From Melampsora larici-populina 98AG31 (taxonomy: Eukaryota; Basidiomycota; Pucciniomycetes; Pucciniales; Melampsoraceae): a DNA stretch of 64,000 bases. Location of the stretch: assembly GCF_000204055.1 (NCBI RefSeq), contig NW_006768798.1, positions 124,001-188,000 of the forward strand, given 5' to 3'. Of the stretch, positions 21,881 through 35,694 are shown piece by piece; positions within the stretch are counted from its first letter, which is position 1; each line of letters begins with the position of its first letter. The notes under the pieces were generated by a model. That model saw only the letters and a program-made list of their open reading frames with translations, was not told the DNA's origin and searched no databases. Both the position numbers and the translations under genes were made by a program.

Positions 21881-22486
21881 TTAGGTTTTTTTAAGATACA
21901 GGCCGGCACCTGGTTTGTATGTATGTAAGACTACCCCTCTTCCACGCTCATCTATCGCTCCAAGATTCAATTTGGCCTCTGCGAGCCTCGTGCATCCATT
22001 TAGGTAGGTTTCCAAAGCGCCAACTAAGGTAATCATTGAGATAGTGACGGCTTCTTGAGAGTTTTCAAGGAGTAATAAGGTTCCGGTTTTCATCAATTCG
22101 AAGTGAAGAAAGACTTGCCGAGGTAAGTAAGAAGGTGATTGATAGGTAAGATTGATAACCAATAAGAGATGGAGAGACAATTTCACAAGGTCAGATATCA
22201 ATTGAGCTCGTGTGCCAACACAAGGCATGTTGGTGAAATCACAATGATTGAGAGAGGGAAACAAGCAGTAGGAAGGAGTGGTCCTCAAAACTAAAAACCA
22301 GGTGGGAAATTCCAAGTTTTTCTTGTCCCTGCAAAAATGAAAACCATGTAAGTAGGTTTCCGAGAAAGGTGGCTTGGACCTGATTGCTTTGAGTGCCGTA
22401 ATCACACATCTACTAATCCAAACATTGCAGCCAAAAAGCTTGGCCAAAGATGGCCCACTCTCCACCAGTAGCTCTTCATGAAACAT
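21881..22486 (-). CDS. Uncertain hypothetical protein fragment
   Basis: An open frame of 201 codons on the minus strand. Its C-terminal half (GTRAQLISDLVKLSLHLLLV, LVGALETYLNGCTRLAEAKL) looks like a helical protein rather than noise. A plausible splice acceptor TTTTTGCAG/GGACAAG lies at about 22330, so the N-terminal part may be intronic. I recognise no family. It is bracketed by an inverted repeat (about 21805-21850 and 22357-22403, beginning GGCACTCAA), so it may be part of a small transposon. It abuts the left end of the Plavaka element at 22488. Confidence 0.3.
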   Translation of the reverse strand: MFHEELLVESGPSLAKLFGCNVWISRCVITALKAIRSKPPFSETYLHGFHFCRDKKNLEFPTWFLVLRTTPSYCLFPSLNHCDFTNMPCVGTRAQLISDLVKLSLHLLLVINLTYQSPSYLPRQVFLHFELMKTGTLLLLENSQEAVTISMITLVGALETYLNGCTRLAEAKLNLGAIDERGRGVVLHTYKPGAGLYLKKT

Positions 22487-22487
22487 A

Positions 22488-22665
22488 CACCGTGGGCAAA
22501 AGTCCGTCGCATCCGGGTTTGCGACGACAGGACGCTTCCCACGGGTTGCAGCGACACATGTATGCTACATACACAAAAGTGACGTGCGACCCCGTGGTAT
22601 CTACTGCGACCAGGCCTTTTACATTGCGACACGCTCCTCGAAGCTGCGACATGACCTGACAGGAC
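22488..22665. repeat. Left end of the Plavaka element: hairpin and TGCGAC repeats
   Basis: CCGTGGG at the tip pairs with CCCACGG about 60 bp in, and GTCCGTCGCA pairs with TTGCGACGACAGGAC inside it, making a two-step hairpin. GCGAC then recurs about every 15-35 bp (for example GTGCGACC, CTGCGACC, ATTGCGACA, GCTGCGACA). Such subterminal repeats are usual transposase binding sites in CACTA elements. The right copy lies at about 28420-28583. Confidence 0.85.
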
Positions 22666-23008
22666 CCTTTGGAATGCAACCACCCTACGATTATCCCGCC
22701 TTTGTGATGCAACGTGAGCCTAACCTCCCATTCCATACGCCACTCAGCTCTCGTGCCCACTCCTCAATCGGGTAAGCATTCCTTTCAAACTTCTAAACTG
22801 CTGAACCCCTGAGCATCGCCTATACGTCAACATTCTCACCCAGGCTTTTTTTTTACGGAACTGCAGTGAAATTTCTCATGATGTTGGCTATAAAGACGGT
22901 CTTCTTCCACACTTTTACAACTCAACTTCAACTCATTGTCTCATTGTTTCATCCAACCAACCATCCAACTATCTATCCAAACATCCATTCTCATTTTTAT
23001 TGCTCATC

Positions 23009-24947
23009 ATGGAATGTGAAGACGAAGCCATCAACACGCAAGAACCAGCCTCCGCTGCTGCTGCTGCCGCTGCTGCTGCCGACCCCAACTCTGCGATATC
23101 AGCTCTTATTGCTGATAGCCTGAAACAGCAGGCAGCACAGTTTGAAACGATCATCTCCGGCCTCCGAGATCAATTCAAAGAGCTCGGTGGTTCATCTTCA
23201 CGCAGAAAGTCGACCCCTAACGACTCTACCAAAAACACTCCTGATACCTCGTCCAAACAAGACCGATTGAAACAACCTTTACCATCAAGCGCTTATTCAA
23301 CACCGACCTCGTCTGCTAAAAAAGGACCTCGCAAATCTAAGACCCCGGTTCCAAAGCCAGCAAAACCAGTTACTCCGCCTGTACGCCGACGCCATCCACT
23401 TCAGTTGTTATCGACTGATTTCCCAAACGACTTCAAAACCACCAAGGTATGTCATTCAGGTTTCAGATTGCTGATGAAACAAACATTAAAACCTGACTTC
23501 CACCTCACAGGACGCCCTGTTCCTCCATATCAAGATTATGTGGGGGTTGTTCAAGGCGAACGATGTTCCTGCTCCCATTGACCCGAGCCTGCTAAAGGCC
23601 TTTTACGCTCGGTTCTCAAAAACAGAACAGATTGAAGCAGCGCTGCTTGATCCTGCAAGTGCCGACGTTGTCGCTCAAAACAATATACTTACCCTGAAAT
23701 CGTTACGCGGCGGTGATGGTAAGATTGGTCGTGGAATGGCCAATTTGGATGAGATGTACATCCTCTACATCCACGGTATCTTAGCCAAAGTCGGCATCCG
23801 TGTTTGGGGTCCTGATCTGAACGAGGCTGCCGACTCGCTGTACAACTCGGCCTGTCGACTCACCGCCCTCAACACGTTCCGTCAGCTGATGGCCACCGGG
23901 GCTTACAACTATATGAACGTCAATCCAGATCATGTAAATTCAATGTCTCGCTTCATCTCAGCTTACAATCACTACGTGCATTACTGGATGGCCAGTAAGT
24001 TCATCATTTTACCTATGTCTCGCGTGATCTCAGCTTACACACTAACTAGAAGCAATACTGGATGGCAGGCAAGTTTAAATCTGAGCTCAAACCACCCGGT
24101 CGCGCCGAAAGCGAAAGTGCCAGGAAGCTTGTACAAAAGCATCGTGAACGAGTGAGTCGTGAAGAACCATTGTTTGAGTACATCTCACTGACGAAAAAGT
24201 CCTTTACTTCATTGAACACAGCTTAAACAGGCCCGCGTCCGTTTCCTCGATGTTAACCGTGCCAAATACCCTCCTCGTTATAAAGCGCTTTGTGAAAATG
24301 TACTTGCTCATAGCGATGATGAACAAGAGCCGGGCAAAAACTACCTTACCATCAAGACGTTGGCCTACCGATCAAAAAACGCCTCCAAGTTCTTTAGACG
24401 ATTAGACATCGAAATGCAAAAAGCGGTGCAAGTTTCTGGAAAGGCGGTTCCACACCTCGAGCGTCGATTGCCAAAAGTGCCAGTCCCATCCGCTTTTTCC
24501 CGCGCTCCTAGAGACTTACCAATTGACTTTTACAAAGCAAGCTGGTTTAACAATCTTTCCTCGGGCCAAAAACGACTCATTCCCAATGCCAATCAGGTTG
24601 CCTTCTTACCCGACGCGGCCCAATCATTGTTTCCTTCTCCTCAAACACATCCCGATGAAAGGTTATCTGACAAAGCCTTCAATGGCAAATACCTTGACGT
24701 ATACTTACCAGCCTATGAATTATGTGAAGAAGACAAAGATGCCGAAGATAGCGATGAAGGATCAGTTGCTCATTCAGTGGATGATCATGAAAATGTAAAG
24801 ATGAACGAACCCGATGAATCTGACTCGGATTGCTATGATGAAGGCGATTTCGGTGATCTTTACGACGATACTGATGATGAGGCCGAACAAGGTAAAGGGA
24901 AAGGCAAAGGCAAAGCCAATGCACCTATTGATCTTGAGGATGATTGA
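23009..24947 (+). CDS. Plavaka-element accessory protein, function unknown
   Basis: Four exons join in frame at 23009-23446, 23511-23994, 24069-24151 and 24222-24947, with GT-AG borders, giving about 576 residues. Features: a poly-Ala run near residue 20 (GCT/GCC repeats), a Ser/Thr/Lys/Pro-rich linker (about residues 70-135), a globular middle (LFLHIKIMWGLFKANDVPAP, MANLDEMYILYIHGILAKVG, LNTFRQLMATGAYNYMN), and an acidic C-terminus ending GKGKGKGKANAPIDLEDD. No known domain is recognised. Its position inside the element, convergent with the transposase, suggests it is part of the transposon. The start at 23009 is the first ATG of the frame. No stops or frameshifts are seen, in contrast to the damaged transposase. 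Confidence 0.85.
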
Positions 24948-25307
24948 AAGACCATCATGTTGTACTGTTCTTTTCATTGTTTCAAGTTTTTCAAGACTCT
25001 CGTTAACTACGCTGTTCCTTTTCAAGTCTCTCGTTGATATGTTTGTTTACATCTAGGTTCTTCATTTTGTAACTTGTTCACGTTGTTTATTTTAAATTCT
25101 TTTGTTAATTTGTTCCTTTTCAAATCTCTCGATGTTTGTTTACGATCTAAGTTTCTCAATTTTGTTATTTCTTTTCAAGTCTTTCGTTAATTTGTTTCTT
25201 TGCAATTACCGCGTGTCGTTGACTTTCGTGTACAACTGATAAAAAGCGAGAAAATACAACTGAGAAAAAGTGAGATAACAAACAAGTGAGAAAGTGAATT
25301 GAAAAAA

Positions 25308-28295
25308 CTACTCTAACTGAGATTGATGATCAAAAGGACGCAAAATGATTCCTCCCTCTGATACAGAAAGTGTATCATTGGGTAAGAGTCTATAAGCAGC
25401 CACCGCAATTACATTGCTTGGAGATACAAAGATACAACGGTCTTCGACTTGACCAACGATGCATTTTAGCAAGTGAAGAATATACCTGAAATGTTTTGAT
25501 GGTGATGATAGGTCCTTAGGAAACACGTTTAGAATGGGATTTACCAAGAGCTCGGTTTGTTCATCACCTGAGGGGTTAGTAAACACGTAAATTTGCTTGA
25601 TCATGGCATAGGCTGTTTTCCCATTATCCTTGTACTTAATGCAGTTGTTGGGTTTTAGGACGGACACCGAGAGATATTGGGAGATCTTCCACGAAGGTTT
25701 TGGGATTGCGTGTGGATGTAGGACCTTTGCGTTGCGCGGATGAGGAAGTTTGCGATGACTGCGAACCTCAGGCGTCTTCGATTTCACATAGGAAAGCAAT
25801 GCATCGTATTTGTAATCTTTGAGTTCAATCTTTCTCCTGGCCGCTTTGGATTTTGTAAGCTCTTCTGAAACTGTATTCTCGTCAATGGGATGATCACCCA
25901 TTAGTCGTTGCAATTGAGCAAATCGACGGAGCATTGTCTTATCCATTTCAGCTGGAAATACCAATTCCAAATACATCCATGAGTCCTAGTACCCAAAACA
26001 GCTAATAAGACCAGACTTACCTAAGTGCGTGTTGGTCTGAATCCCCTGTAACATCCCAATCAAGCGCTCACCCGCGAATTCGGATACTTGGTTGAGAGGG
26101 CCCCAGCGCCTGAGCTGATCCGGAATGTGGAGTGCATAGTGATGGTTTGGCACGACCCCCATATTACCAAAGATACACAGAGAGTTTTTGTGATATCGCT
26201 TGTAAAAAAAAGCAAACATATCTGCATCATGCCTAGTGACAGCCTTTGTAGTGACAATGTTGGTACACTGTACCAAATCAGCAATATTTAAGAGAATTCG
26301 ACCCCTATTTGAGTCCACCAGGATATCCTCCACGTCTAACACATAGATTTGAAGAACTATCAGAGGTATGATGAACGCGAATAAGCTATGCCATTGTGAT
26401 GCTTTGAGCTTTCCGTGTTTTGATTCACCGAGGTTTGATGGAAGCCTGGTGATGCCGGTAGGTAATACAATATCCTTCATGCAATGGCGAAACAACTTGA
26501 TATTCTCTTCAGTAAACAGTCCCCCATTCCAACCTGAATCGAGCTCCTCATCTTCATCTTCATCTTCAAAATCTTTGTCAGAATCCACCGCGTTCCCACC
26601 TCCTTCCTCATAGGTTGGCCTTTTCGCTGATCGCTTGGATGATGATGGCTCGGCTCTTTTGCGTTTTGTTCGAGCTTGGTCGTCCTTTGAGGGTATGACA
26701 AATCCCCATCGGTATCAAAAGTGTTGGTGTAAGACACCCTCGAACCAATTATGCATGACTCCTAGGGGGAGGTCAAGGCAAGGGTCTCAATAAACCAATC
26801 GATTCATTTCGGACCAACGGACCCCAGTGACCTTCAGAATGTCGTCTTTTGCCTTCAGTGTTTTTACGCTTCTAGACTCTTGAGATGCTTTCAATGTTTC
26901 TCTCTTGTTCCTCAATTTTGCGATAATCATTTGTCCGATGTCGTTAGAATTAGCCCAGCACCATGAACAGAAATAGGTTGCTGAATGTGATGCAAATCCA
27001 GCAACCTTATGCATTCCAACCTTGTCACCTAAGAGCGAAAGTAATTTGATGCGAACCAACCGACCTTGAGGATACTGAGACGTAGGAATCTTGATACCTG
27101 TTTCGAGCGCAAGAAGTTCATCCACTGTACTTTCCAAAATGTTGGAGATAGTCGTCATGTCGGGTGAATTTGGACCGGTTGTAATGCCATGGACACACGT
27201 ATTGCTCATTAAATTTTGAATTGATGGCCTAAGATTTAAACAGTTGTATGAAAGTACACCAAATGACTGTTGCTTTCCTGCCTGACGATTCCCACGAGGG
27301 TTGAACCAGTCGATGAAGAGTGAGAAAACCAAGTTGAGAGGGGGCGGATTTGTAGCTTCATCAGAGGGTTGAGGATCATTCCAGATGATTTTGGCAAACG
27401 CGGGAGATTGCTGTATGTCGATGATGTCAGAGCTTTTGGCGTGAGCAAGTTCCTGCTTCCATGCTTCAATGTCTTCCTCAATAAAGTCTTTGCTGAGTAG
27501 CCATTCGAGCCACGATGACAAGGGCTGTGTAACATACACGCTTCGCGGGACACCGATATGTGATGGTGTCAGGTGCATCGAATCCGTAGGTTGACGAATT
27601 TTCCCCTTGTCGCTAATACCTTGGAAATTGGTTTTCGAGGTGAACAGTTCTTCGCCACATAGTCGAGCCTGAGCCGTCTTTTGATAGGTGCAAGTCCACG
27701 GAGCCTCAGCGATCTGATACAGGCTGAAGCAAACAGGACAGCAAACCCGTTCGACTAGGTCCGGAGAGACTGATAAATTCCTGATGATTGTTCGAACGTC
27801 CTTAGGTACAGCATAGCAGGCGGCATCCATTGAATAACCATGGATCTCACGATCCCTTCTTTCATCCTCACGAGAAAGTTTGAGTATGCGCATGATGAAG
27901 TTTTGGGCCTTCGCACAATCGATGCGACTCAGACCACAGGCGATATGTAGCCACCCTAAGAACATGCAAACAAGAGTGACGGCTAATGTAATCGTAAAGG
28001 TACCATATGATCAGATCAATTCTGGTCTAAACAGAACGTAACAGTGGGTGGTCTTACCGGTGATAGACAATGTAGGGGTCCAATCCTCAGCTGGTTTGAC
28101 ATATTCCTCTGCTGTTGCAACACCAGGCAAATCGTCTTCGGAATCGTCCGCCTTTGGTTCTGCAAGTGATGCTTCAAGATCGAGTTTATGGTGTTTCAGC
28201 CCGGTTGAAGATGTCTTCCATTGGCCACGACAAGTTTGGCCGTTTTCGTCGATGCACGTTTGAGTTATGCATGTTGAGCAAGTGCAAATGATCAT
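25308..28295 (-). pseudogene. Plavaka/Tnp2-like transposase, broken by two in-frame TGA codons
   Basis: The start at 28295 opens MIICTCSTCITQTCIDENG, the N-terminal Cys cluster of the family. Exon 1 ends at 28058 (LSITG); exon 2 starts at 27955 (GWLHIACGLSRIDC). Family landmarks: CCPVCFSLYQ, a segment ending CTYQKTAQARLCGEELF, FSLFIDWFNPRGNRQAGKQQ, SFGVLSYNCLNLRPSIQNL, FASHSATYFCSWCW, VMHNWFEGVL, NLGESKHGKLKASQW and NQVSEFAGERLIGMLQGIQTN. The frame is continuous from exon 2 through 26715 except for TGA at 26787-26789 (after NRLVY, where YWD is usual) and TGA at 26715-26717 (after LHQHF). The last exon (about 25308-25985) does not join in phase using the obvious splice sites, so a small indel may also be present. 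The element is probably not autonomous. Confidence 0.88.
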
Positions 28296-28614
28296 AACAA
28301 AAGATGAAAGTTGCTGTGAATAGGTAACGATTGATGGGTGCGAAATAACGAGGAAATCAAGAAAGCTCAAAATCGGCATGAAAGGCCAATGTCGCATCAT
28401 GCAAGGCAAGATAGGGCACTGTCGCAACCTGTCACAGCCTGTCGCAGTGTGACGGGCCTGGTCGCAGTAGATACCACGGGGTCGCACGTCACTTTTGTGT
28501 ATGTAGCGTACATGTGTTGCTGCGACCCGTGGGAAGCGTCCTGTCGTCGCAAACCCGGATGCGACGGACTTTTGCCCACGGTGATATAACTGACTGCAAA
28601 AGACGGTGAAAGCA

Positions 28615-28702
28615 TGGAGTACCTGGGAATCGAACCCAGCGCCTCTCGCAACCATGTCCTCACGGATGCTAAGCGAGCACTCTACCGATGAGCTAGAACC
28701 CC
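28615..28702 (-). tRNA. tRNA-Ala (AGC), with a 16-nt intron
   Basis: The exons match the copy at 5021-5108 except for one D-stem base (GAGT for GAGC, a G-U pair). The anticodon AGC is at 28668-28670 and the G3:U70 alanine determinant is present. The intron (28651-28666) is again 16 nt but shares little sequence with the first copy. A TTTT Pol III terminator lies at 28598-28601, just before the Plavaka end at 28583. GATGACGTCAT lies immediately upstream of the gene. Confidence 0.95.
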
Positions 28703-29421
28703 TATGACGTCATCGGCGTTTTCCGGGTACTCGACCGTGAAATTACCCGGAACTTGCCGGGCTGAGTTGTGACGACCGTCGAGGCCGGAGCCTGAGGGAT
28801 TAACGAAAGACCAGAAGGAAAATTTCAAAGTTGCTTATGAAGACAAAAGTTTGTTTGAGAACGGTCAAGGTGTTCAATCGAACAGATCTCAGCCAAATTT
28901 GCAGACGAGGATGATGTATGTACAACTTGGCAAGATTAAGCCGGTCTTAAGAAAGAATAACAGATTAATATATTGAATATAGTGTACTTTATGACTGGAG
29001 CATCAGACAAAAAGTGAAGATACATGATGAAGTGGGGAGCTAGAGTACGATTGTGCAACTCGTATTGGAAACATCAAATGTAGCTTAAGGCTCAAGCCGG
29101 CAATTTTGACTTTTGCACTATGATCAACAGACGTCAAAGTTTTAAAGGAGTCGGGACGAGTTTGTAACTGAGTTCCATTAATAAAATAAGCAAAGGATTT
29201 TGGAGAAAATTATTTCTATACATTCAATATTCATATTTGAACTTATTCATTCTATCATACAGTTATAATCACATCATTTCTATCAAAATTAAAAACGTTG
29301 TATTTATATTAATCACAAAAGAATTCATGCAAAACGAGCTAACAAAACAAAGATTGAAGAAAAGAAAAAAAGAAAGATGAAAAATTGCAAATCATTGATT
29401 CAATCCAGCATAAGTTATTCA
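28703..29421. other. Intergenic, tRNA-Ala to the kinase 3' end
   Basis: About 720 bp. A GC-rich part (28715-28800) with TTCCGGGTA / TACCCGGAA inverted repeat changes to AT-rich sequence. No gene is seen. Confidence 0.5.
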
Positions 29422-33259
<3,838 letters not shown>

Positions 33260-34108
33260 GATTTCCTGACGATTGCCTGACTATATGAGCTTCCAAGAAT
33301 GGTTGAAATTCAATCGTAAGGGGATCGTTGACAGTGTGGTGGTGCTTTCTGAAATCGTCGTGAAGTTTTAGGTCGAAGATGCTGAGGTGATCGTCCATTG
33401 GGCTGGACCCTGGCACATTAAAACACAAAGCGCACCGCCCGACATACATACCCTGCCCGCCCCCGAACATACTTGCAAGAAATGGGAGCCGTCAGGCGGG
33501 GCTGAGACGGGCCGACCCGACCTTCGTTCAACTTCAGCTTCAAGTTCAAGTCAACTGAATTCCTTGAACACTATTAATCCTGCAAGCTTCAGATGTTTTC
33601 AAAGCAATGAGTGGTATGGAAGGGAGCTGTAAAAAACATACTTTCAAGTAATCCCTTGTGAGAATGATAGTGGCTCATGAGACAAAACCTGTGATTGCAA
33701 AACCCGGCCAAATGATTCATATGAGGAAGAAGCCAGACAGCCTTGACCGGCTAAATTCCTGCATTTTGATTTTACGTGTCCCTTGAGGATGTTGGTTTGC
33801 AAGCACAGCACGTCCTCAAGCGCTTTTAAGCGCTTCGTGTGAACAGAAAATATCTCCAGCCAATGAGAATCCTCGCAAGACATGGTGGTACAAGGAACTC
33901 CTTCATAATTACAGGCAAACTTCGCGAGGAAAAGTATCTAACTTAACACAAGTCCCAAACTCGCAGGGGCTTTCATACCTTCACAAGCTCGGTGCCCTGG
34001 AGAGGGACTTGCGAATTATCAGAGCTTTTTGGTGTACCAGCAGGGACCCGATGAGAGTCGCTCGGGTAAAAATCCCATACAGACAATTATCTTCTGTAGT
34101 TGAGACAC
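33260..34108. other. Intergenic, upstream of the kinase
   Basis: About 850 bp including the kinase promoter. A GC-rich stretch lies at 33440-33525. No gene supported. Confidence 0.45.
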
Positions 34109-35440
34109 TACACTACGGTCCAAACTTTAAGGGCCCTTTTGTACTCAAAACGACCATAGTCACGACATCTCCATTACATTTCAGGACATCTCCCAGTTCC
34201 AAATATGGTATGTACTCAAAACATAAACTTGATAAGTTTGCACGAAACACATCTTCATAATGAAGAATGCATGTAAAGCTGATGTACTCGAAATATAAAC
34301 AGAAGATACATTTATTCTAGCAGTCCAATATATCATCAGAACATAGATGTGCCCATCTATATACCCAAGACATAGCTCGTATATAACTTTTGTTTTCATA
34401 GAAGAGGACCTCAGCTTAAAGTGACCAGCTGGGGCCAAAGCCCTGTTACAAACCAGGCTTTGGTCGGTCCTCAAGTCCTGATATGTGGTAAGCTCATGAG
34501 TTGCATAAATCAAAGTCACGAAAAACAACTGACCTTCAGATCTTGGCCTGCTTTTCACTCGACTCGATGTTTTCCTCTCTTTTTTCTTTGTTGTCATCAA
34601 TCATTTAATCAGTTTCATATCAGTGTTTTTTCGTTTTTTGTGACCCATCGACCTTGTCATTCATTGGTCTTCATCTCCTCTACATCCGTTCTTCCAATGA
34701 CTCGTTTTATTAGTTTCATAACGCTTCGATCAAACAGTTTCTTATCGAAATATTTTGGGGTTGGTTTTCCTTTTGATATCTTCGATCTCTACCACTCTCT
34801 ACCCTTCAATGGCTACCAAATCCATTCATATCCGAGGCTCTATCTCCTATTTAAATCTTTCTTTACATTTCCTTGATTTGAATCGGCTCAAATTGATGGA
34901 AATCATAACCTCATTGTAATCGCCAGATTCATCCATCTCATCGTTGTCTGTTTTTTGGTCCACTCCCTAATATCACTCGTATACGATGTAGTTTTTATCC
35001 CATCATTGTCTCCCAAAAGGATTACAGTATCTCCCAATGTCTCTGTTATTTGTACTCACAACTGAACTGAAAAGTGTAAACTTGAAAGTACTGTTTTATT
35101 TATTTCAACTTCCTTGCCAAGTTCCCAATCCCTGAAATGTGGATAATAAGAAAGTGCCAACGTGAGGCAATGAGTTTTTTGTAAAAATGCACCCCCATCG
35201 GGTTAAAATTCTCTCGATCTGCCTTTCCTCCCGATGATCCACACAGTTTCGCAACCTAGGGAGTCGTCTGATACACCAATTTTGTGATGTAAAAAATATA
35301 TACCTGAAAGATACCGTTCATGTCAATGTTTTGTAGCTGGGATCCTATTTACTATGTACGTTTTCAAGATCTCAAAACGGAATCCTTGAGACAGACTGTG
35401 AAATTATGTATCCATTACATCGCTTTTGGACCGTAGTGTA
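34109..35440. mobile_element. Non-autonomous CACTA-like element of 1332 bp
   Basis: The terminal inverted repeats are TACACTACGGTCCAAA and TTTGGACCGTAGTGTA. CAC flanks both sides (34106-34108 and 35441-35443) as a possible 3-bp target duplication; an alternative reading is CACTAC ends with a TA duplication. The tip resembles that of the MITE at 13822 (CACTACG.CCAAA). No coding capacity is recognised in either strand. Confidence 0.8.
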
Positions 35441-35694
35441 CACGAAATCTGAGGAGAGCAAATTGTTCAGAATTCCCGAATGAACAACTTTGCTCTTTGG
35501 ACAAAGCTCAACCATTCCTCTTGCCCTTGCAAGAGGATCGAGAAGAGTTTTTCGGGGTCAAATGAAATTTGATGAGCGAATAAACCAGTTTAATCTGATT
35601 TAAACTGATTTGATTGACTTGAAAGTGGTTGGTCGAGACAACGTTGAAGCAAGAGAGCCAAATCGTGAATATCATCATCGATCAACTCATCCAA
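35441..35694. promoter_or_regulatory. Upstream region of the RecQ-like helicase gene
   Basis: A stem GAGAGCAAATTGTTCA pairs with TGAACAACTTTGCTCT across an 11-bp loop (35454-35496), right next to the CACTA-like element. The rest, including GTTTAATCTGATTTAAAC near 35588, is AT-rich. Confidence 0.5.

Larger units (their letters stand above)
22488..28583. mobile_element. Plavaka (CACTA-group) DNA transposon, 6096 bp, ATA target duplication
   Basis: The left end reads CACCGTGGGCAAAAGTCCG and the right end is its exact reverse complement. ATA sits directly outside both (22485-22487 and 28584-28586). The inverted repeats extend about 130-140 bp with few differences. Inside are an accessory gene (plus) and a Plavaka/Tnp2-like transposase (minus), arranged tail to tail. 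CAC-ended inverted repeats and a 3-bp duplication fit the CACTA superfamily. Confidence 0.92.

Noticed and set aside
28011..28655. A 214-codon frame spanning the tRNA-Ala and the transposase first exon
   Set aside because: Only the part from 28295 down is coding; the upstream part reads through the Plavaka end and the tRNA.
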